Source of the DNA: Pseudocercospora fijiensis CIRAD86
Taxonomy: Eukaryota > Ascomycota > Dothideomycetes > Mycosphaerellales > Mycosphaerellaceae
Assembly: GCF_000340215.1 (NCBI RefSeq)
Contig: NW_006921537.1
Span: forward strand, 744,001-808,000
DNA length: 64,000 nt
Direction: 5' to 3'
Part shown: piece by piece, positions 1 to 10,439 of the stretch
Layout of the letters: every line of letters starts with the position of its first letter
How positions within the stretch are numbered: position 1 is the first letter of the stretch
Program-made: the position numbers and the translations under genes
The notes under the pieces: generated by a model
What the model was told of the DNA's origin: nothing
What the model saw: only the letters and a program-made list of their open reading frames with translations
The model's database searches: none

Positions 1-299
1 TACTATCGGAATTAATATCGGAAATACTCTACGCGCAATTAATACGTATATAACCCTCCCTTTATTTATAAGTTATTCCTAATAGCTTACTAAGACGTAT
101 CTAGGGATACGCATAGTTATTAGGTAGAACAGGATCTATAATCGCAGTAGGATCCTCCTCTCGGTAGGTATCTAAGGTCGGTAGAGGGTCTATAGAGGCA
201 CTAACTTCTTCTTCGGTCGGGGGAGGGCAGGTAGGCTCTCTTAATTCGACGATCTTCTTTAGGTTAGCCCGGGGGTGCGAGTGCTTTAAGGTAGCACTA

Positions 300-3200
300 T
301 TAAGTTCCTAAAGACGGTACGTAGAACTATCGTAAAGGACCTCCTATACTCTATAAGGCCCTTTCTATTTAAAGGCTAGCTTATAGGAGTAACTATACTC
401 TAGCTCGGACCGGTATAAGAGAACTATATTGCTAACCTTTAGAGGCTCCTAATTAATAGTATTATAGTTATCGAAATACTGCTTTGCCTCCTTACGAAGG
501 CAACGTTATCGAGCAAGTCCCTCCTAAGAAGTAGCAGTTATATCCTTAAGAGCCTTAGCGCGTAGGGCAAGAAGATCTACTCTAGTACGAACAGACCCCT
601 AGTCGTAAACGCTATACGTACGGTAGGACAACTTAATCGGAAGAATAGCGTCTCTCCTAATTATAAGCTCCGCTAGTATAAGTCTAGTAGTGTCGATAAC
701 GGTCGTTCGGTCCGCCTAGAGAAGGGCTAGGACGTAGGTAGAGATTGCGACTAACCTATTACTACTATTAGTTAGCTTAGATAAGGCATCGATTAAAGAC
801 CGATAGCCGCGCTTAACGATAGTATTAGATTAGGGATAGTACGGGGAGATACGAACGTTCTTCGCCCTATACGAAGTAAGTAGCGCTTAAACTTCTTTAG
901 CTATATTAGTCGTAGCGTTGTCTAAGATAATTTTATAGGGCGTACCCTATCGGTAGAACAAGTCCTTAAATAGGAAGGTAGCTATATCGTAGGCGTTAAT
1001 AGCACTATAGCCCTTACGGAAATAATAGGGTTTAGGCTATCGAGAAAGACCTTCCCGAATAATATAGAGGCTATTATTCCGGCTTAGATAAACCCTATTA
1101 CCGTACTATCGTTTACTAACTAAATAGGTAGCGGGGATACGTAGCTCGCCTAGCCGACGGTAGCTATTTCTAAAATTGTACTTAGGATAGCTCTTATAGT
1201 AGCGAGAGATATTAGCCTATACGCTATCCTACTAGTACCGTCGATATAGGATATCGAAGGTGCCCTCCGCTACCCGGTAGCTAAGCTCGTCTTAAACTAC
1301 GTAAAGGATTTCTTGCCTTGCTATAGGGTTATTAATAATACGCTAGAGGGGTATATTAACTATCGCTTGCCGCTAAAGGATGCGATCTTTAACTAGGAAT
1401 CGTCGAGAATAGTAGATAACCCGACGGTACTAACTCTTTAATAGACTAGGTGCTTTCTTCGTATAGGTTAGAAAGTAGGCGATATAATAGGAGTCGTCGG
1501 AGTAGACCCTATTAAGGATATTATCTCTATCTAATTTATCCGCCTTAGCTTTAGCCTAGTCGCTATTAGTAGTAGGGTTCTTAGGCTGCTCGTTAGTTTT
1601 ATTAGGTTAGTTACTAGGCTAGTCGTCGGGCTAGTCGTCGGTAGTAGACCTAGTAATCGCTAGTATAGCGTTAATATAGAAGGTAGTAAAGAAGGTGCGG
1701 TTAATAACCGCGTCGATATCTTCTTCTTCTATTATCTTAGCAATGTCCTCTTCTATAGCAGGCCTCCTAGAAAGGCTATCTAGTCTAGTATACTTCTTCC
1801 TAGGAACGTAGAAGACGTCGAAGTTAAACAAATAGATCTAGGCAACCTACCGAGCTATCGTAGAGTTTAGCAGATCGGAGGCTATATAGTTAAGTTAATA
1901 GACTAGCGTCTAAGCATCGATCTCTAGGCGAAAGAATATACTAAAGAGCTATAGTCGGAACTTCTTTAGAGCCTTATAGACTCTAAGGCATTCTCGCTTA
2001 CTAGTATCGTACTAGGCCTCGATCGGTTTCTATAGTCCCAAGTCGTACCTAATAGGATAACGCAAGGATAGCTCCTTATAGTTATACTATATTAGTATCT
2101 CGCTATAGCCTTCCCCGCTCGAGTCGATAGTAATAATAATTAAACCCGTACCCTCTAAGTAGTTAATAGACGTAAGTATAGGTGCGCTAACAAGTGCCTT
2201 AGTTACCTTGTCCTTAGCCGCTTAGTAAACGGGAGTCTATTCGAACTTAGTATCCTTCTTAAGTAAGGCGTATAAGGGCTTATATACTAATACAAAGTTC
2301 TCGACCTAGATACGGAAGTAGGAGACTACTCTAAGCTAGGTTCGGATATCCTTCTAATAGGTAGGATCCGGCTAGGACACTATCTTTAGGACCCGTACGT
2401 TATTAGGATAGCGGCCGTTCTTATCGGTTACAAACCCGACAATGTTTATTCGTTTATATAGGAGTTAAAGCTTCTCCCTATATACCGTTAGATTAGCTCG
2501 CTCTAGGTCGTAGAGGATACTATCGAGGTTCCGGATATATTTAACAAAGAACCTACGGATACTAGGCTCTACTTCTTTATTATCGTACCTAGTTTTAGGA
2601 CCCTTAATACCGATGTCGTCGAGGAAAGGTATCGCTATATAGGAGATATAGGCCGCGAAGACTTAGTTTATAATACGAACGAACTAAGCTACTAAGTTAG
2701 TCGCCCCTTAGGGAAGAGTAGTTTGTTTATAGAGCCTAAGAGGTATTTCGAAACTAGTAAGGTCCCGGCTATTAGGGTAGAGAGGAATCTAGTCGTAGCC
2801 CGAGAAAACGTTAACTAGTAAGGCTACAATATAGTTAGTAAAGGCTTCCGAGAACCTATTAGTCTCCGGAGGAAGGTTAGTATCTCTAATCGTAACTACG
2901 TTAAACTTTTATATAGCGTTAATTAGACGGTACTTCTTTAGTTCCCTAGGAGCTGTCTTCTTTTAAACTAGGAAGTATAGATTGCGATACGAGGCATAGG
3001 AAGGCTCTAGTATACCGGCCTTTACGCGCTGCCGTATTATATCCTTAACTATACCTCGTACGCTTAGGTTTAGCTTAAAACCCGGGTAGGCCTAAGGCTT
3101 ATATTCGATTGTTCGGATCTTCTACGGAGGGGCAACCTCCGAGTTAATCCTACCTAGGTAAGTGAAGTTATACGCTAATACGGCTTCGCGGTTATATAGA

Positions 3201-4090
3201 AGCTTATATAGTAGGTTAAGCTTAAGATCCGAAAGCTCTATATTAGGTTTAATCTTCGCAAACCTTTCCGGTATTAGCCTTAAATCCCTAGGAATAGTCG
3301 AGAACTTTTTAGTAATATATCTCTAGATATACGGACTATCCCTAGATAGCAATATTGCTTCTTAATTAAGACACTTTTGTCGCTAATTAGGATTCCCGCT
3401 AGGATTAGACCTATCGGTAATATACACGCTGCCCCTAACGGGCTTAATCTTGTTAGCTACCCTCTTATATAGGGTATATATACTAATCGATTGCCGAACC
3501 CGAGCTCGCTCTCTTTGTCGCTAGGCCTAGAGATTAGCGTAATAAAACAGCGCGTAAACTTCTTTAGAAGTCTCCTTAAGTCGATAGGTATATAGCTAGT
3601 AGTCCTAATTTATAACGCTAGCGAAAATGTTAGATTCGTAATAACACCCCTAGAGTAGTATTAGACTCGCGCTCTAATTAGTTAGTTCGGATAGGCCCGT
3701 ATCCGGTAATAATACTTACGATAGCATTATTACCTTAACTCGTATAGTAGGCGGTCGTTATATTATACTCGCTATCGCTTCGAGTATTCGTCTTCTTAGT
3801 ACAGAACCTAGAAACTTCCCTTAACGTATAGAGCGGCGCACTTCTAGAAATAACCTATTTAAGCTATACTAACTTATAGCGTAGATTGCCGGTCTTATAA
3901 CCGCGCCGTAGCGTTTCCCGAAGACCGTCTAGAAGTAGCAAGGATATCCTCGTAGGACTTGTAGCTAGTGTTGCCGATATAACTAGTAAATACGACTCGG
4001 TTACCCTTCTAGTTAGCGATAGTTCCCTCCTAGGAGCTATCGTCGCAGTTACGCTAGATACTACGAGTTATACGAGACTATAGTCGACCT
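300..4090 (-). pseudogene. Gypsy A pol remnant (RT, RNase H, integrase)
   Basis: Conceptual minus-strand translation shows a reverse transcriptase with an intact FLDD catalytic box at 2,615-2,626, followed by IGIKGPKTRY-like residues typical of fungal Gypsy RT. The RNase H/connection end lies at 1,760-1,831 (FDVFYVPRKKYTRLDSLSRR, the usual yVPGKkhtraDaLSRR signature). An integrase core lies at about 620-1,300 (ILDNATTN..., SLIDALSKLTN, ADRTT). Many in-frame TAG codons stand where Gln or Trp is expected, so it cannot be translated. The longest open stretch is only 66 codons (1,631-1,831). It resembles pol of the giant element at 10,440-15,290 in motif wording, so the two may be related lineages. 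Confidence 0.8.
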
Positions 4091-4098
4091 AGAATAAT
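4091..4098. repeat. hAT target-site duplication, left copy
   Basis: The 8-mer agaataat directly abuts the left terminus of the hAT element; the identical 8-mer is at 35,523-35,530. Eight bases is the hAT-family duplication length. Confidence 0.9.
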
Positions 4099-4118
4099 TA
4101 AACCCCGCAGTAGTTCGG
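4099..4118 (+). repeat. hAT left terminal inverted repeat
   Basis: Reads TAAACCCCGCAGTAGTTCGG and pairs with 35,503-35,522. Similarity continues loosely inward with TTTGGTTT- and CTAGTTTAG-like words on both ends to about 4,230, suggesting subterminal repeats. Confidence 0.88.
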
Positions 4119-4528
4119 GTTGGTTTAGTTTGGTTTGCTAAGCCGAAACTCTAGTTTAGTTTAGGTTAGTTTGCTAAGCAACTATATAATTAGCTAGTTC
4201 GAACTATATAATTTATCGGTTTTTAAGAAGTGTACGAATATATACGTAGCTTTAAGCAAGCCCTTTGTAGGACTTAGCAGTGTAGCCGGTAGCGTAGCCG
4301 GCATTTTTAGTCCTTAGTACTTATAGAATTTTCGAATCCTACTTAGGCTACGTAGTTGTATAAAGGTACTTATATAACCTTAAATCTATAGACAATTAGC
4401 TAAGGGCACTAACTAATTAAAAGTATATATACATATATAAGGCATTATAGTTTAGTTTAGAAACTGTACTCCTTAGGTATAAATTTCATCCTTTCGTTTA
4501 CAGTTTAATTCCCTAACTGCTTAGTAGA

Positions 4529-5053
4529 ATGTCTTTATCTAGATCTAGGTAGAACTTATCGATTTCCGTCGAAGCTCTCCTTAAGAAGTTCTAGCACTTT
4601 CCTACTAAACTATACTCTAATATTAAGTACTAGGATAGCTCCTCCCTCGACATCGGTACTATATACGAAACAGCTATAAGGCAGCTCTATAGGGCGTTCT
4701 ACTAGTTACTCGCTATACTACGGCCGAATGCTAGTTCGTTCCTTAGAACTCTAGGTTAGTTAGGAGATATTAAGGATAGAGTAGGCAGTAACTTCGTATT
4801 GTATAAGGAAGTAGAGGCTACTATAGAGGAGTCCTTTAACCTATAGAAGATAGTAAAAGATATAGAGGCAGCTATAGGTCTAGGTACCTAGTTGAATTTC
4901 TAGTAGGTAGAGTATAAGGATATTTAGTAGGAGTATTAGGTAGAGTTGCGAAAGCAGGTATATAATATAGTCTAGAGAACAGGGATAATACCTATAACTA
5001 TAAGTATTAGGTTCTTCAATCTTCCTCCTTTTTTCTTTGTTTTCTTTTTATAA
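4529..5053 (+). pseudogene. hAT accessory ORF a, unknown function
   Basis: A reading frame starting at ATG 4,529 (MSLSRSR...) runs to TAA 5,051-5,053 interrupted only by TAG codons, which RIP makes from CAG, TGG or (on the other strand) CCA. With those read as degraded Gln/Trp it would be about 174 residues, helical and charged (for example EALLKKF, LYKEVEATIEESFNL, KIVKDIEAA), ending in a Phe-rich tail. I recognise no family. It lies just inside the left TIR on the strand opposite the transposase, between iteron clusters at 4,283 and 5,112. Confidence 0.45.
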
Positions 5054-5379
5054 AAATCCAAACTAATATAAATTAACTAGAATATCTATCTTCTTTTAGT
5101 TCTTTATAAGACCTAGTAGCGTAGCCGGTAGCGTAGCCGGCAGCGTAGTAACGTAGTCGGCCTTTTTACTCCTAAGTACTAACGGGTTTTTCGAAGACTT
5201 CTATTCTATACGGCTAATAAAGTATACTATACTATATAGGTATACTTAGAGAGTATTTAGAGCGCGGTATATAGCGCCGTATAATAGCGGCTTATTTCGT
5301 ATATAGAAAAGCTTATAGACGATACTACGAATATCCTTCCTACTAGTATATCTATCCTATCTAGTACTATCTCGAATAT

Positions 5380-5720
5380 AGACATTCTAGCCTTTTAGAA
5401 TCTAATCGAGTGCTTTGAAATCCTTATCTATAATCGTTATACGCTTCGCGTAGATAGCTATAAAGTTAACCGCTAAAATAGTATTAGTATAGTCCGAAAA
5501 GAGGTAGAAGAGAAATATATATTCGAAGATACGAACTAGGTAGGCTTCTATAGCCTCTTAAAGGGCGCCTATCGCGGAGGCTTAGAAGCGAAGGTCCGTT
5601 CTATAATCCTAGGCAATTTCGCGAATAAGTCGTTAGAAAGGAGCTTTGCGGATTAGGAGCTTAGAACTCTTCTAATACTACCGAATCTTACGGAGGGCTA
5701 CGGCTAAAGAAGGATTAGTA
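5380..5720 (+). pseudogene. hAT accessory ORF b, unknown function
   Basis: A plus-strand frame with only TAG interruptions (ILAFxNLIECFEIL..., YRGGLEAKVRS, GNFANKSLERSFAD). A diverged relative occurs on the same strand at about 29,310-29,460 (NFSDESLEGSLRD), so this is a two-copy module within the hAT. Iteron clusters flank it at 5,112 and 5,739. No known domain recognised. Confidence 0.4.
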
Positions 5721-5838
5721 AAAAGATAGTAAGAATGCCGGCTACGCTACGCGGCGGCTACCGGCTACGCTACCGGCTACGCTGCCGGCTATAAATAGGA
5801 CTTACTTCCTAGGCGCTATCGACGCTTCGCACGATTAC

Positions 5839-5844
5839 TACTAG
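5839..5844. repeat. Target duplication of giant Gypsy, left copy
   Basis: tactag abuts the left LTR and the same six bases follow the right LTR at 27,305-27,310. If the LTR is counted one base longer, the duplication is the Gypsy-typical 5 bp actag. Confidence 0.8.
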
Positions 5845-6195
5845 TATAGTAGGGAAACCCGGCTTGGCACAGGTGTGCCTACTTGTACCCTCTTCCCCTG
5901 TTTTTGTACCCTAGCATATATATATACTACCTTTATAATTAGAATACACACACACATACACGATATAAGGAGACATAGCTACGACAACATACAGCAATAA
6001 GGACATAGGAGATGTACCTAATCTAGCTACAATATAGCCCTCCCTATAGCTATTCTCCTCTCTTTAATATTTACAACGCCTTCCCTTCGAAGTATACAAT
6101 GCTACGCCGACCCCTCGTAGTTTACTAAGTACCCGGCCTATAGTATACAGTTCCCTATATATGTACCTTTACCTACGACCTACTCGTCCCGCCTA
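5845..6195 (+). repeat. Giant Gypsy 5' LTR
   Basis: Aligns with 26,954-27,304 over 351 bp. It starts TATAGTAGGG where the right copy has TGTAGTAGGG, and ends CCTA, so the canonical TG...CA ends have become TA...TA. The differences I see are transitions, concentrated in the first 150 bp; the last ~200 bp look identical. Confidence 0.9.
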
Positions 6196-6204
6196 TATTT
6201 TCTA

Positions 6205-6225
6205 GAGCCGAAGGTAGGGCTATCT
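6205..6225 (+). other. Probable primer-binding region of giant Gypsy
   Basis: Twenty-one bases beginning GAGCCGAAGGTAGGGC, ten bases after the LTR end. The identical 21-mer (reverse complement) lies at 38,965-38,985, immediately after the LTR of Gypsy A. Shared sequence at the same position in two elements with different LTRs is what a common tRNA primer-binding site would look like; I could not name the tRNA. Confidence 0.5.
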
Positions 6226-6709
6226 TTATTTATTTAAAGGTACAGGTATGTATATAGTTAAGAAGAAACGTTTATAGCCTTCGCCTAGAGCGAGGACTAC
6301 ACTACTAATATAATACTACCGCTAAAAAGACCTTAGTAGTATCGAGACGTCCTACTACTAATAAACCGTTACCGACTTAAAGCAAAAGGAATACCGCTAC
6401 CGACTCAAAGTAAAAGGAAATACTGTTTACGAATGTTACGACTCCTAACCTATCTATAGTAGGCGGGACCTTATAAGAAACGACCTACATAGAAAGAAAC
6501 CTAAGAGCCCGCTATAAGAAACTAGAGATAGGGACACGAAGAACCCCGAAAAGTCGATAGCCCTCTATTCCTTCCGCTAATCGGCGCGAGCCTAACTTAA
6601 AACCTCCTTCCGGGCTATTACAACCCTTCCGCGGTGCCGTAATCGGCATATTGCGAGTTAATAAAAATTAATAAAAGAGGAACAAAGGGGGCCTAGAACG
6701 GGTGTAGCA

Positions 6710-6739
6710 GGTATGCTAGCTAGCTAGCTAGGTAACATT
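6710..6739 (+). promoter_or_regulatory. 30-bp near-palindrome, copy 1 (before gag)
   Basis: GGTATGC, then TAGCTAGCTAGCTAGG, then TAACATT. One of four 30-bp copies (also 10,379, 15,413, 26,819) at ORF boundaries of the giant Gypsy. Function unknown. Confidence 0.7.
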
Positions 6740-6999
6740 CGCCGCCCCCTTTATTCTATATATATGCGGACTACCGCCTACCCTCCCCTTACTTCGAGGA
6801 CACAGACGCGATACGCACTACAAAGTACGCTACAGCCCGTCTACGCTCCCTCCTTACCTTAAGTATACCTAGTAACCTGTCTAATTTTATCGATACTATA
6901 TCCTTCCTATTTATTCTAATCGTTTATCGTCTTCTATAAATTGTTTGTTCTATCGACGAAATAAGCTCCTAAGAAAACAATAACAACCCTACCCCGGTA

Positions 7000-9900
7000 G
7001 AGCCGCCTTTATAGGCCCCCTCTAATGCCGGTACCTACCGAGACCTACCTCTAAACTTTATTCGTAACTACCTCGATACTAACTCGGATGCCGAGAGGAC
7101 TACGGCCTCGGGAAGCGATAAGGATACTAGTATAGAAAATAGAGAAGCGGCTTAAGGAGGCACTACCTAGGAGGGTAGTACTCGAGAAGTTCCCTAGTAG
7201 CTTATTTAGGCAACCGGAGGGCTATCCCCTCAACTTCTCTAAGGTCTTCTTTAGGCCTTCTCGGACTTAAAGCCGCAGATACCCCTCTTAGGGACCGTTA
7301 AGAACCCCCTCTTTACTAGAGAAAACGCTACTAACTTTGTTAAAAGGTTTTCTACTATCCTTAAGCGATACTATCTAAGGGCTAAAACGGCTACTACGGT
7401 AAAGCTCCTTATAGCCAATTGTGAAACTAGTATCCGACCCCGAGTTACTCGGCTCCTAGGTAGTAAGCCTCTTACGTAGGAAGCCTTCTTAAAGAAGTTT
7501 AAGCGCGAGTTTGCTAACTAGGATGTCGCGGTTCGGCTAAACTCCCGCGAATACCTTAAGCAGCTATACACTAGACAAACGGCTAAGAGTAATGCCCTTC
7601 GCTTTTGCTAGGACTTCTATAGTATCGCTAAAGGGATACCGAGGAGGCTTCTTAACAATATTACGAGGAGCCGTCTGTTTCTAAAGGGCTTAGGAGGTTC
7701 TATGCCTACTATTATGCCTCGGATCTACGAAAAATGCAGCATCTACCCTTACGATAAGGAATCCTATACCGACTTCGAACAGATTTATCGTACTAGGTAC
7801 GACCTAGCTCGTAGCCGATAGGGCTTCTCGCTCCTTACTAGCGACGATAGTAGCTATTTAAAAGAACTGCGAGAGACAGTTAAGAAAAGAATACTAAGTA
7901 TACGCCCTACCCTAGATATCTAACGATAGGGGGTAGCCCTTAAGCTAGTTACGGACCCCGGTATCGACGACCTTATTAAGCAGTTCTAAGAACTGAAACT
8001 TTACGTCCTCTCCCGAGACAATTAGAGGGGCCCTACTACAGGTCCGGTTAATACTAATACCGATTCGTATGCCCTATAGCGCCTCTATCCCCTCTAGAGC
8101 GATAATACCCCTACGACTTAGATATATAATAACTAGTTTATATAAGGGCTAACCTTCGATGCCTTTGCCTTTCAATCTATCCCTAGTATAGAGGGTCGCT
8201 ATTACTATTACGGAGCTAAAGGCTACCTTCGTCTAAACTATAGGCCCTACCGGTATATATAAGACTAAGGGTTCTACTACATTCGGGACCGTACGTAGTA
8301 CTTCGGGCCCCTAGGTACACTATACGCTACCCTATTCCGCTTCCGTAATAGTCCTACCCTCCTAAAGCTCGCTATTATACTTCCTCTCCTCGAGGCCTAT
8401 TACTAGTAGGAGATTGTTTTCCTACCTAAATTTAGAATAGAAGCCCTTCGAAAACAATTTAACTATCCTTCTTAGCAACTAAGGCGAACTGCAGCCCCTA
8501 GTACTATAGCTTAACTAGGCCCTCGAGTTCCGACTCCTCGAGCCCTAGCTCCGATAATTCCTTCTACTCTTCCCCCTCTATCTTTAAGGTCTCCGGGAAA
8601 TCCCTACGAAGGGATCGCTTTAAACGACGCTCGAAACGGCCTTCCTACCCCTACTGCTGCCCCTACTACTACTAGGCGGGTTATACTGTACTAAAGGCCC
8701 TACGATCTAGGTATAGTCGAGGAGGCCGATAAAGAGCTAGATTTTAGCGACTACGAGGCGGCTATAGTTATAGATACCCTTGCCTATACTCGTAGCTAGG
8801 ATGTACCGCTTAGGAATAGTCTTCCCGTTACCGCTATTGCCGACACAAACTAGATCCGGAAAGCTGCTACTAAGCAGAAAGGTGCTACGAAGACTAAAGG
8901 CATTCGCAACGTAGTTTAAGGACTTAGCGTTCGCGAGGTAGAGGAAGCAATTTGTAAACAAACCTAGCCTCGAAGAACTACTTAAAGGTCCCCGAGCCTA
9001 CTACCTCTAAGAGTAAGAACCTAGTCTAAGGAAACGGTTAGTCGTAAAACCCCTGCTACTAGCCCTTCTAGTACTTATAGGCAGCCTACTGCTAAATCCT
9101 TAAATAGTAACGCTAGCCTACCTAAGGATAGTAACCTAGAAATAGACGACGTACTACCGCTAACCCCGAAACCTGCCGCTAAAGAACTATCGAAGGGGGT
9201 AAACCCTCCGAGCCGGTAGAGAGCTACGCGGAAAGAGCCTAAGACAACTAATATTATAAAGAATCTTTAGAAACACTATAAGGACCCCGACTTTTAGGTA
9301 AAGAAATTCCTTAGTAGGAACGGTATATAGCTTAGCAATGCTAAGGCCCTCGCTTATATTCCGGAGTGCTAAAAGCTCGTTACACGCTAGCTAAACGACA
9401 ACGCGCTTGCTATAAGAATCTAGGAGCTAGAAAAGGATAAAACCGACAAAATCCCCTACTAGATTATAGAAATAGTAGGTAGGGTAGCTACCTTAGCTGC
9501 TAGGAAAGGTAGACCTAGGCGGCCTAAAGACTACCCTGTTCTAGTCCTTACCTCCGCCCGGGAGTTCTTTACTAGCCTCGACGAGGAAGAAAGCTATAAG
9601 GAATACGAGGCCGCTAACGAAGAGGTTATCCGGGACCCTAATTCGATTAGCCGGAGAAACAGACTTAACTACTACGCAGTATAGGTTATTTTATCTAGAG
9701 TAGATGCTCTGCCTAACGAGATGCTCTATATCGACCCTAGCTAGATTCGCCTTTTATTAGTTAACGACAACTTCGCCCTTGTTCCTAGTCCGTATGTTAC
9801 TATTACTATTAATAGGTGCCTTAAGATCCGCGCTCTTATTAATTAAGGCTCCGAGGGGAATATACTAAACGCGAAGTTCCTATAGCGAGCTAGCCTTGCT

Positions 9901-10300
9901 CTTTTAAAGGGTCTTATTCTAAATATGCGAGGGGCTAGAGGAAGAGCTAAATTTATCGGTATTAGCACTTCCGTTCCTATCTCTACCTTTAATGTCGAGT
10001 ATAAAACCGACTTCCTTATTACACCCCTAGGGGATAACGACCTCCCTATTATTCTTAGTCGCCCGTAGGCTCGTAAGAACCGCCTTATCGCTCGAAATAT
10101 AGACGACGGCTCCTAGGAAGGAACTATTTCTACGCGCGGGGGCCGCTCTACTACCTTTACTACCCTTGCTAGCTCTAAGAATTGTATCCTACTTAAGGAG
10201 CTCCTTAGTCGTAACGATACCTAGTAGTTAAAAAACTAGGTAGCGGACGAGAAACTAGCGTCGAGTCCGCCTATTTTTCGAAACCGCTAGGTAGGGATAT
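7000..10300 (+). pseudogene. Giant Gypsy ORF1: gag, zinc knuckle, aspartic protease remnant
   Basis: Conceptual translation gives a capsid-type domain at about 7,300-7,820 (LFTRENATNFVKRFSTIL..., AFLKKFKREFA, TRSRLFLKGL). A CCHC knuckle follows at 8,200-8,241 in which all four ligands are now Tyr (Y-x2-Y-GAKG-Y-LRLN-Y). A retropepsin-like domain lies at about 9,780-10,060 (ALINQGSEGNILN, where DSG/DTG is usual; then LPIILSRP). In-frame TAG and TAA codons break it throughout. It lies between near-palindrome copies 1 and 2. Exact start is not decidable. Confidence 0.75.
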
Positions 10301-10378
10301 TATACGCACAGTTGCGACCTATTGTTTAATAAGAAATGTTGTTATAGGGCTACGTAGCAAAAAGGATAGTAACCCTAG

Positions 10379-10408
10379 GGTATACTAGCTAGCTAGCTAG
10401 GGTACATT
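10379..10408 (+). promoter_or_regulatory. 30-bp near-palindrome, copy 2 (gag/pol boundary)
   Basis: GGTATAC, TAGCTAGCTAGCTAGG, GTACATT. It sits in the gap after the protease region and before the pol reading frame. See copies at 6,710, 15,413 and 26,819. Confidence 0.7.
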
Positions 10409-10439
10409 AATTAGTCCGGTAGCCGGCCCGCCCCCGCTC

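Larger units (their letters stand above)
1..4098 (-). mobile_element. Gypsy LTR retrotransposon A, 3' (pol) portion
   Basis: RIP-degraded minus-strand retroelement whose pol reads from about 4,090 down to the window edge. It ends exactly at the 8-bp duplication agaataat (4,091-4,098) flanking the hAT insertion and continues at 35,531. Its 3' LTR is outside the window, so LTR dating is impossible here. Order of domains (RT, RNase H, integrase on the minus strand) places it in Ty3/Gypsy. Seen: motifs and junction. Inferred: continuity with 35,531-39,280. Confidence 0.85.
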
